Of a stretch of DNA of 19,636 nt, positions 9,675-18,451 are shown in pieces. Location: the NCBI GenBank assembly GCA_002751075.1, contig NAOQ01000481.1:1-19636 (forward strand), in the 5' to 3' direction. The notes under the pieces are model-generated. The model saw only the letters and a list, made by a program, of their open reading frames with translations. It was not told the DNA's origin and did not search any database. Each line of letters opens with the position of its first letter. The first letter of the stretch is position 1. The stretch is from Ichthyophonus hoferi (taxonomy: Eukaryota > Opisthokonta > Ichthyosporea > Ichthyophonida > Ichthyophonidae). A program made the position numbers and the translations under genes.

Positions 9675-9680
9675 AATAAA
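9675..9680 (+). terminator. Polyadenylation signal AATAAA of the protease gene
   Basis: The first canonical AATAAA after the protease stop codon lies 125 bases downstream of it, followed by a T-rich stretch (GGTCTTTCAATTATTATTTAG). This is a normal distance and context for a 3' end. Other AATAAA strings occur elsewhere in this AT-rich DNA, so position is the main argument. Confidence 0.5.
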
Positions 9681-9689
9681 GATTTTAAG

Positions 9690-10139
9690 GTCTTTCAATT
9701 ATTATTTAGTGTTAAAGTGCTTATTAAAATAATCAATATGGCACTCTACAAGATGGAGTGTTTAATATCTAATTTGGTATGTCCCTTATGATATTCTACG
9801 CAGCATAGGAAAAATAGGCTTCAATTTTTAATGTTTAATTAATAACGTGATCAAGTATTCTATATAGTATGCTAGATTCTGAGTACTAAAGGGCAGGTAG
9901 AAAAAACCCCTTACACTTGAGATTACTGCGATTGCTAAGCACAATACTGAGTTGTATTCCTTGTGTTGCTCTATTTGAAGTAATGACTACCGTTCAAAAC
10001 GATTTAAATAATTGCTCTAGAAGTACTCAAATAATCAGTATAGGTGCTGGATTAAATTTTAATAGCAATTTTTTTTCACTTGAATCTTGTCAATATCTCA
10101 ATAGTTAATGTTATAAGTCGTGCTATATGCATTTCTAAG
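9690..10139. other. No gene seen
   Basis: Spacer downstream of the protease 3' end. The 63-codon frame at 9917-10108 lacks an ATG at its start and is not supported. Confidence 0.5.
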
Positions 10140-10429
10140 TTTTCTTGGGGCGATAATTGAAGAAAACCCTACCTCTTCTCAAATAGAATTGAATATACAC
10201 ATCAGAAATACAGTAGCCTTTGTACGCTTCTACTTCAATGTCAAATACACACTCGGATTAATAGAGCCAACCCTGACCTGCATCACCTTCATGTTTTTAG
10301 CTGCCTTGGTAAGTTATTGATTAAACCAAGAGATATATACATGACAGAGCTATTTCTCAATATATTCAAAACCTGCATCAACAGGGAGTTAATTTTTTAT
10401 CCCTTACCAAGATATGGAGGACTGGGTAG
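10140..10429 (+). CDS. Possible small two-exon gene, product unknown
   Basis: A frame through GAIIEENPTSSQIELNIHIR and a hydrophobic TLTCITFMFLAAL ends exactly at a GTAAGT donor (10309). A CATCAACAG acceptor ends at 10384 (76-base intron), and the joined phase-0 frame continues as GVNFLSLTKIWRTG to TAG at 10427-10429. The left boundary is set at an acceptor-like TTTCTAAG ending 10139; no in-frame ATG lies nearby, so the first exon is missing or the model is wrong. The perfect donor and matched phase are the only arguments. Confidence 0.22.
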
Positions 10430-13006
10430 ATCTTAAAGACCATCTGATTCTGGTTTGCCTATCATTACCCGGTTATAATATTTAGCACCAACAGTAGTAA
10501 TAAGGTCTTACCCTGATAAATTAATTGGTGCAGTCACAGCTTCTTACAATTCAATTTAATTTTACCAATGTGCATGTACTTCATGACTGTATGTATGGTA
10601 CTGGTGTGGCATTTACAAATAGAGTATATCCCATTGATGCTAAATTAAAGTACCCAATACAGAGACTCACATGTTACAAAAAAAATACACATTATATATA
10701 TTTATTTATAATAAAATATTTAGTAAGTTAAGTATGTACATACACATAATTCAAAGCTCGAAAATTAAATCATCTATAAAAAAAATTATACATAAATATA
10801 TATCTAGGATTTAATCAATTTATTATTGCTAATCTTTAACCTGGAAGTAAGCCACACGGTTATGCTAAAAATAGATGGGGATAAAGGAAAACAGGAAGCC
10901 AATATCAACGGGAATGTGAATTGTGGATATACTACAAATATAACCCACATTGGGTTATAATATATAATAGACAATAAAAATATATTATATTAGTATTATT
11001 ATATTAAAGAATAATATTTTGAGAAGGTACGTCAACCTATAATGTTGTGGTAATCATAAACGAGTCTGTATTTTAAAATGTCTATTTTATACTATACATA
11101 TATAGATATATACACAGATATACTACACATATTTTTGTAACTTTCACATTAAGTGTTTCTATAGTATTAATTCATGCGTAATAGCATGAGTTTCCCCTGA
11201 ATATCCTAAGAATTTTGTTGCATCTCCATATATATTTTTACTTTTATTATTTTGCATTAGCTATTTAATATCCTGCAAAAAAAAAAACCAAGGTTGTGAC
11301 CGCAATGCAATCCTAAGACTTTTACGACCAGTCTTAGACAGTGCTATTATTATTATTGGTAATACCTAATATTTCATAGAATTAATTCTGCTGGAGGCAT
11401 TAGAAAGGCATCACAAATAATAATTTTTTTAAACATCGTTTTTCACAGAAATATTCCTTAAATTGTTTATTTATTTTAATAATTTGATGAGAACTTTCCC
11501 TTTTAAAGGGTTTAGCACGAATTCAGGACTAGAGTTATAGATATATCTATATTACCTTAAAATTTCTCATGCTAATATTGTCAAGAGCCAAGAAAAGACC
11601 GATCGTAAAGATCCTTGCTAAGCAATTCAATTAACTAATGTCCAGAGTTATTTTATGAATTGATTGAATTGTCGGCATTATAGAATTCAACACTAAAATC
11701 AGTAATGAGCAAATATAATGTACCATAGAATAAATAGAAATAAAAGAATGAGCTATAGCAGTGCAGTGAGCGGGACCGTCACGAGTATTTCAAACAATAT
11801 CTATCTATCTGCATGATTCACTGAATTTATGTAGAAGGAACAACGTTAGTTTTCTTTCTTATACTCATGGACCAAAGAGTGACTTAAATGCAGGCCCATA
11901 CTGAAAAGTAAAAAGATTTACCAAATCCTTTTTTTGGTCCTTGATGATGTTTTGACTTGGCGTTATATAGTTTCCTGCCAATCTACCGACGTGTCAGTAT
12001 ACTTAATATGGTCCTCTCAACTGCGGACCACTTGGCATTTTAATTATACTGAAATAAATTATTTTTGTTGTATAAAATTATATTTTTTTAAGTGTTACAC
12101 CGCTAATTATCTTTCTACTCCAATTAATTAGGGCTAAATAAAATTGAACAATCAAATGGTGTAGTGTGAGGTTACTCAGTAATCAATAACTTAAAATAAA
12201 TCCAATTACCAGATTAACTGTGCAAACGAATGCATGTAAAATAATGGAGTAATATAATCCTGGCACACATAATTGTAAATATATATGTGTTATGTATACA
12301 CTAAAATCAAACCATAAAAGAGTTTTACGTACGATATAAAATACTTGCATGGTACTATTAGTATACGAAAGTAGAATATCTCACCAAGGTAAGCCAACCT
12401 TCAATGCCATCATAAAACAGCTCAATTCTTCAAATGAAACTTTTGATACAAATGTTTCATTGGGCATTTATAATTTATTTAATCAATACCAATAGGGTTG
12501 TTTGATGTGTCGTGAGCATCATCAATCAATAGTATATCTTTTGGCATTTTCAAGGTTGTTGGCAACTTACATGATATTAAATTATATGATATAACACAGG
12601 TGTGGTTTTCATATTATATAAATAAAACTAAATCATACTTAATTGCATTAATTTTTTTTAATGATTGGTTAATAGTATAATTCTCTTCCTCCTTCGGGCA
12701 AAGTTCATGTTGTGATCATAATAAACCAAGAGCTATTAGTAGAAAAAGCAATTATTGGCCAAACAAATATACCATCAAACCGGGCATTTTTGGTTTATTG
12801 TATAACGTTTTAAGGTATAAAGTTATATCTAAACTCAGATTAAGATAAATAATCTTAAGTTAACTCTTTTAACAGACCCCAAATAATTTACCAATGTTAA
12901 ATGTTTTAAATAAGTATATATATACAAAGTCTTAAGCTCGGCTTTTTAATACTCGTATAGGTTTGAATTTTCGCATCCTTAATTTGTTTATACAGAGGTA
13001 TCTGTT
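10430..13006. other. No gene seen
   Basis: Long AT-rich spacer. CTAAAAATAG at 10865-10874 fits a MADS-type site; the frame at 11934-12131 starts in a T-run and is not supported. No repeat structure was found by eye. Confidence 0.55.
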
Positions 13007-13075
13007 GATTGGCTATTATTTGAGCCATTTAGATCTTGTCATTCGGATAAGCCAACTTATCAACATCATGTCAAC
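13007..13075 (+). repeat. Diverged interspersed repeat, copy 1
   Basis: Blocks GATTGG, TGAGCCA, AGATC, GATAAGCCA, ATC and GTCAAC occur in the same order and strand as at 13810-13870. The first four have identical spacing in both copies; a 9-base gap follows. The segment includes ATTGGCTA, the reverse of the TAGCCAAT motif. Confidence 0.6.
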
Positions 13076-13809
13076 ACAAGGACATCAATGACATCCAAGA
13101 TAATAATTACTTTTACAGCTTCAATTTTTCACAATTTCACAATATTTAATATACAGTAAAAAACAAACTTTATAACAGAAAATGAAAATTTACACCTAGA
13201 ATCACGGTCTATTAGTGTAGATAAAAGGCTGAAAATTATAGACAAGCTCAGGCGATAACTCTGATCGCATAGATCTCCTTCGGCGGATCGTATAGTAAAA
13301 CTAGGGCCATGTATTTGTTGTAGCCTGCATTTTTTCTTTATTTATTTGTATATTTTTCTGTGTTGGAACTAACTGCAAACACCATAATACATGGTGAATA
13401 TACGTATGCTTTAGAATCTATATACGGTCTTTGTGTAGATTACAAATAGGGCTGGAAGTGAAAGCGATCGCACTTCTTGCCTTTTGTGAGATAACCTAAT
13501 TATTGGGTTTTTAGGCTGTTTACTCAGAAAAAAATATTAGTAGGTGGCTGATATTTTTTTTAAAGTACAGGTGTATCTATACACTGTTTTTTTAATTTAG
13601 ATCAATACTTGATTGCAAAACAAGGCCTATAGTCGCATGGAGTGTCAATTAAAATACATACTAAAGTGGGTTCGCTAAACCCTAAACAAATAAATTCAAG
13701 AACGGACAGAGCAGCTGACCAATTCATTTTCTTAACAATAATGTAGAATATATCAATTTGATTATTACATGGTGCTTCTAGCCCTAGATTTGTATTTATG
13801 GTTATTGCG
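13076..13809. other. No gene seen; contains a GCGATCGC palindrome
   Basis: Spacer between the two repeat copies. GCGATCGC at 13464-13471 lies in a GAAGTG/CACTTC inverted repeat (13455-13476). Patches near 13250-13320 are GC-richer without a credible frame. Confidence 0.5.
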
Positions 13810-13870
13810 GATTGGGTTCATGGTGAGCCACCTAGATCACACCAATCAGATAAGCCATCATCCTGTCAAC
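13810..13870 (+). repeat. Diverged interspersed repeat, copy 2
   Basis: Partner of 13007-13075, about 800 bases downstream and about 75% alike over the aligned blocks. It also carries a forward CCAATCA box at about 13842. It lies in a patch of more balanced base composition (about 13760-13890). Outside the blocks the two regions do not align by eye. Confidence 0.6.
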
Positions 13871-14021
13871 TGGAATCAACAGCTCCTTCTATTACTCTAT
13901 TCTAGTTTTTACGTTTCGTTTATCATACACATTAACACTATCATTCTAATTACTTTTAGTATTCATTCAGTTGCTTTGCCTATCATAATTTATGTACAAC
14001 CTATAAAAAACTCCATATACC

Positions 14022-14044
14022 ATATATATATATATATATATATA
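14022..14044. repeat. (AT)n microsatellite
   Basis: Twenty-three bases of alternating AT. Similar shorter runs lie at 3446-3464, 5310-5325 and 17819-17832. Confidence 0.85.
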
Positions 14045-14541
14045 CAGGTCTCTTAGTAGTTCAAGTTTAAAACGTGAAGACTATTGGACGGAGTGGGTGA
14101 GATTTCTTGTGGTGTGTTAATTAATAATATACAGGTATATAAATATTATTTATATAGGCATACGGGAGTGATATTTTTTCGTATATATATAATCAATTCA
14201 TATTTACTTGTCTTCACGGATACATACGTGTATCTTTGCGCCTGTGTGAATATCTATGCATCAGAGTGCCTATATCTGTATTATTTTATTACTGTTTGTA
14301 GATTTACATAATTTACATAATTTATCACTGCCATTTATTCTGCGTTTGTCTACATACAACTTTCCTACACAGCCATATAACCACATTCTTCTTTTATTTT
14401 TATAATTTATATCTGCCTAACTATACCTTATATATAAATATGTGACATATAAATTCACAAAAAAAAACGACTATAAAAAAACCCATATTTTATTGTATCT
14501 TCATTCCATTCATATTCTTTCCATAGTTAATAACGCAACTG

Positions 14542-14564
14542 TTTTTTTTTTTTAAAAAAAAAAA
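14542..14564. repeat. T12-A11 homopolymer palindrome
   Basis: A run of twelve T is followed without a spacer by eleven A, making a perfect inverted repeat able to extrude as a hairpin. Runs of this type are also prone to length error during sequencing. Confidence 0.7.
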
Positions 14565-15599
14565 TAGAAATGATCACTTAGTAATAAAAGATATACGTTC
14601 ATTCGTCACTTATATTATAATGTCATATACTTTTATAGAAACCTGTACATATTTTTATATAGTTTTATGTTTCTGGTGAGAACGAATATTTGACAAGGTG
14701 GATACATAGATGTGTGTCTAGAAATGTACATTAAAGAGTCATATTTTGATGAAAATATTTATATTTATTTTCTTATATCAACCACGTATACTAATGTAAT
14801 CTCTCGTCTCAACACAGTAAATTAAGTGCAGAATAATATTTAATTAGAGTTATTAATTGGCCATAAGTACTGATTGTATATGCATTAATAATTGTATCGC
14901 AATCATCTGGATCAAAGTCTATCAGTTTTTACTCTTTAGTCATTAAGTTCTAGGGCATTCATTTTTTACTGCTAACTATTAATCATATATATATTAGTAA
15001 TGTGATATGATGGCACATGTAAAATTAGTCAATAATAATTTATTCAGTGAATGCTAATCCAATAGAAAATAACACAGTTAATTAAAATCATTATTATTGT
15101 ATTCTATTTTGTCTTTCAAACTCAGGAATGCTTCTACAATTATTTTTTATTGTGGCATTTATATTTTTATTATTATATTGACTTTACACGTTTGTGATCC
15201 AGATTGCACTAATAGCCAATCAATATTATACGACAAATTGCGTTAATTATATATTAGGTAATTAGGGTTTTTTCTTTATAAATTATAATCCTTTAAAACA
15301 TTCCTATATATATACTGGGAGAAATAACAAATAATACGGACCTTGATCTCATTAATTTAACATCATATCTCTTAAAATATCAAACTATTTATTTATATAT
15401 ATTTTTTTTTTATTCTGTTCATAAATTATGTAACAGCATGTTTAAATATTATTTATCCAGTTATATGTTAAAAAATATCAATATATTGTTTTATGTTATA
15501 TAAAAAAAAACTGAAAATTATATTTAACGTTCAAACAATATTAAAATGTACTATATAGCAATAAATCAACATAGTAAAAAACTAACCTAATAATAATTA

Positions 15600-15855
15600 C
15601 TTCTAATATTGTAATATTACACTATACTATATTATAATATAATATAGTAATCATAGAATATAGTAATAATATAATACATTAATAATATAATGTAATACAG
15701 TACTACTATAATGTAACAATGATATAATATATTAAACATATAATATAGTACTACTATAGTGTAATTATCATATAACACATTAGGCATATATTTTAAATTA
15801 ATATAATTCAGTAATGATATAATGTAATAATGCGATAATAATATAATAAAATATA
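15600..15855. repeat. Degenerate minisatellite, units of about 50 bp, with AT palindrome
   Basis: Units starting near 15676, 15728 and 15776 share an ACATTA/ATATTA opening and a GTACTACTATARTGTAA core (cores at about 15700 and 15748). Copies one and two agree at roughly three quarters of positions; the third is more worn. At 15625-15649 TACTATATTAT, a 3-base loop and ATAATATAGTA form a perfect 11-bp hairpin. The minus-strand open frame across this block is low-complexity (Ile, Tyr, Leu) and is not called a gene. Confidence 0.6.
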
Positions 15856-16529
15856 ATGACACACACGACGTATTAATACTCATCCCTACTTTATAGATTA
15901 ATTTCAGTTAACCCAACCCAACATCATGATTACCAGGGCATACTCTCTAAATGTAGTGACATCACTTCTAGGCAGAGCCAATGGGGGTATGCTTTTCAAT
16001 TCTATTTATTTATTTGAATTGGTTATATTTATTGCTATCTATATATATATATTTGTATTTTTAGATGATTAAAACAGTTTATGATAAATTAGGCCAATAG
16101 GGTGACGCCATGAAATTTGATACTTATAAATTTATATTACACAAAGGGCCAACAATAAGATTTATACATCATGTTATTAAATACCTACATATGCTTACAC
16201 TCATACTCTATTGGTTATATCACAGCTATCTGTGTAATAATCAAATCCTGTATATAATTATACCTAACTATGTCAGGATGATTATATTGATTAAATATAT
16301 ATATTAGCCAATTATATACCAGGTAATAGCTTAGGGCAACAGTAGGTGAAAAATAAAAAAATAAAAAAGTTACATAGATAAAGTAATGGCTAACAGATAT
16401 TACTAATTGAACACTAGTTTATTACATGTGTCACACCCAATCAAAAAATTGATGTTTATGCACATATCTTCTAAGGCCACTTAATTTTTTTTCTAGTAGA
16501 TCATTTTCTATATTCTTTTATATTCTGTA
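15856..16529. other. No gene seen
   Basis: AT-rich spacer with TAGCCAAT at 16305-16312 and a CCAAT box near 15980. The 65-codon frame at 16110-16307 is Ile/Tyr-rich and unsupported. Confidence 0.55.
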
Positions 16530-16530
16530 A

Positions 16531-16563
<33 letters not shown>
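16530..16563. repeat. (AC)n-(AT)n compound microsatellite
   Basis: Six AC units at 16530-16541 run directly into about ten AT units. Confidence 0.9.
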
Positions 16564-16605
16564 GTAAGTATAATAATAATATATTTATCAAAAACGTTAG
16601 TATAT

Positions 16606-16752
16606 ATGTACATGCGTAGAGTTAACTTTGAGCCCATATTTTATTTACAATTATATAAGGCTAATTTTTTGTTTATCAACACACATCCATGCATTCTGAT
16701 TGGGTTGCCTACAGCTGCTATTATTGGCGAGCCTGTCAGAAACAGATTAGTG
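16606..16752 (+). CDS. Possible first coding exon of the mitochondrial EF-Tu gene
   Basis: ATG at 16606 opens 49 codons ending at a GTAATT donor (16753), the same donor hexamer as protease intron 1. Phase 0 matches the frame needed for the candidate exon at 17092. The peptide starts [18 protein letters not shown], is low in acidic residues, and could be a mitochondrial presequence. Against it, the CRE/CCAAT promoter-like cluster at 17009 would then lie inside the intron, and the open frame runs on into a TATG microsatellite. Weak. Confidence 0.2.
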
Positions 16753-16763
16753 GTAATTATTTG

Positions 16764-16942
16764 TGCGTGCATGTATATATGTACGTATGTATGCTTGTAT
16801 GTATATATATATATATGTATGGATAGATATGTATTTATATATATATATATAAATATATGCACGTATGCATGTATATATGTATATATGTATGTATGTATAT
16901 GTGTGTATGTATGTATGTATGTATGTATATATGTGTGCATGC
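16764..16942. repeat. Imperfect TATG/TATA tetranucleotide microsatellite block
   Basis: Nearly 180 bases of GTAT/TATG and TATA units with scattered variants. Open frames run through it on both strands (Tyr/Cys/Ile-rich forward, His/Thr/Tyr-rich reverse), which is expected of a repeat without stop triplets and not evidence of coding. Confidence 0.9.
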
Positions 16943-17008
16943 ACTTTAAGCCTCTTGGCAACTGATAATGACTATATCATACAATTACCTAATGGTATGG
17001 TATCACTA

Positions 17009-17052
17009 TGACGTCACTATGACGTCAATGATTGGTTCTTACTTTCTATTGG
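17009..17052 (+). promoter_or_regulatory. Twin CRE sites followed by two CCAAT boxes (promoter-like)
   Basis: TGACGTCA occurs at 17009-17016 and 17020-17027, exactly 11 bases apart (about one helical turn), as two copies of CACTATGACGT. ATTGG (reverse CCAAT) follows at 17031-17035 and 17048-17052. TGACGTCA is the known full site of ATF/CREB bZIP proteins and CCAAT of NF-Y/HAP. The cluster lies 40 bases before the candidate EF-Tu exon at 17092, so it may be that gene's promoter; an unseen minus-strand gene is also possible. Confidence 0.5.
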
Positions 17053-17091
17053 ACGACATAAAATTAATTAATTGTTTTTTCTCTCTCATAG

Positions 17092-17125
17092 ATTGAAACG
17101 TGTAAAAAAGCCATTGCAATTTGTG
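17092..17125 (+). CDS. TUF1: Candidate upstream exon of the mitochondrial EF-Tu gene
   Basis: A 34-base stretch is bounded by an excellent acceptor (TTTTTTCTCTCTCATAG, ending 17091) and a perfect donor GTAAGT at 17126. Read as ATT GAA ACG TGT it gives IETCKKAIAIC plus one base, and that base completes the Gly codon split at 18207, so the phase fits. It contains no ATG. It could be a coding exon for part of the transit peptide or a 5' untranslated exon. The intron to 18206 would be 1081 bases, longer than the others in this gene. Confidence 0.4.
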
Positions 17126-17932
17126 GTAAGTACATACTTATTTTTACAAGTTACTTATTATTGGTCTAGTATATTAAACCACAAGAACACACCAAACATT
17201 AAATCTTGCATGGAAGGAGATTTTACGGAAATAAACAAATCATTTGTTAATTTTATATAAAAATTAAGAGAGGAGTTGATTGGAAGACCGTTACAATGTG
17301 TCCTTATTCATTGTGTATTTTGAATTTTAAAAATAAAAATAAAAATAAATAGTTTGGTGTAAAGCTTGTTATCTCAGTCTGCTAGTTATAGCCAATCAAG
17401 CAGCTGTTTTTGTTTTGTCTCTTAAAATAGGTTTCCCTCCCTTTCCTATCATGTCTTAACTATGATGTCTGGTTGGATTATTTTTATTATTAAAAATGCA
17501 GCTAATCTTTAAATGAAAATAACACTAGTGTTGTTATTAGATATATACCCACTGGTCAATATATTGTAGTATACATACATACATACATACATATGCATCT
17601 ATTCAATATCAACATAAATGTATATACGTATGGATATCTATATTCATATACATAAAAACACGCACATATATACATATATATATATATATATTAACACAAA
17701 TATATAAATATATCCATATATACTAATATAAACATATTCATGTGAATATACACATAAAAACGTACTTGTTCATAATTTTAAAAGGAAAGCTTGATCACAT
17801 AAGGCAAGAGAAAACAACTATATATATATATAATTGATGTGCATTTCTATTAGATATCTCTAGAGTATTACGTCATATTTATATCATAGAGGTGTGACAT
17901 ATTTCTTGACTTTAACTGTATACTTATATTCT
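17126..17932. other. Probable first or second intron of the EF-Tu gene, otherwise no gene
   Basis: Follows the GTAAGT donor at 17126. It contains TAGCCAAT (17389-17396), the 12-base palindrome AACACTAGTGTT (17521-17532) and the ATAC and AT microsatellites. No better exon candidate was found inside. Confidence 0.4.
17571..17593. repeat. (ATAC)n microsatellite
   Basis: Between five and six units of ATAC, followed by about 170 bases of irregular AT/AC-rich sequence including an (AT)n run at 17674-17691. Confidence 0.8.
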
Positions 17933-18206
17933 ATTGGTGGCTATTTATAGATAAAACTAAGGCCTGATATGTAATTTATATTAATGACATTCAACAAAGC
18001 CAATAAACAATTCCGTTATAACATGTTATCCTCTCTATTTATTATAAGCCAACCAATAAAGTGGTTTGTTCGTTTTATAGAGCAACATTAGTATATAGTA
18101 TACCCTGTACAATACACTACTATATATTAGAGTGTTAGTATTACAATAGAATACATTAGGAATATTTAAACAGCAGAGGTAACTCATCATTGGTGGCTAT
18201 TTATAG
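17933..18206 (+). repeat. Exact 18-nt element present twice (ATTGGTGGCTATTTATAG)
   Basis: The 18 bases at 17933-17950 and 18189-18206 are identical and the flanks are unrelated. Each copy contains a reverse CCAAT box (ATTGG) and CTATTTATAG, which fits the CTA(A/T)4TAG site of MEF2/Rlm1-type MADS proteins. The second copy ends precisely at the AG acceptor used for EF-Tu exon 18207; the first ends in the same potential acceptor. Confidence 0.7.
18023..18071 (+). CDS. Alternative first coding exon for the mitochondrial EF-Tu gene
   Basis: ATG at 18023 opens MLSSLFIISQPIKWFV, which looks like a mitochondrial presequence (hydrophobic, no acidic residues, Lys). Splicing after 18071 would leave one base, C, that completes an Arg codon with GT at 18207, giving [11 protein letters not shown]. 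The donor would be GTTTTA, which is poor. Unspliced, the frame stops at 18089-18091. The CCAAT boxes at 17933, 17997 and 18053 could serve as its promoter. It competes with the 16606/17092 model; I cannot decide between them. Confidence 0.2.
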
Positions 18207-18400
18207 GTATACGATGCTATGCCGATTTCAATCGTAGCAAGCCTCACTGTAATATAGGAACTATTGGACATGTCGATCACGGTAAAACAACCTTGACGGC
18301 AGCTATTACTAAAGGTAAGTTGTATAATTATTAAAAAAGGGAGAGGGAGGAGGAGAAGGAGAAGGAGATATATATGTATAGGTATAAGTATATGTATATA

Positions 18401-18451
<51 letters not shown>

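Larger units (their letters stand above)
13871..15599. other. No gene seen
   Basis: Very AT-rich spacer apart from the (AT)n run and T12-A11 palindrome listed separately. Frames at 13769-14056 and 14084-14311 are low-complexity Ile/Tyr/Leu readings. Confidence 0.6.

Noticed and set aside
13675-13689. CTAAACCCTAAAC, like a plant-type telomere repeat
   Set aside because: Less than two units, isolated; not an interstitial telomere tract.
16606-16965. Open frames of 119 codons (+) and 106 codons (-) over the TATG repeat
   Set aside because: Most of their length is microsatellite that simply lacks stop triplets. Only the first 147 bases of the plus frame were kept, as a weak exon candidate.
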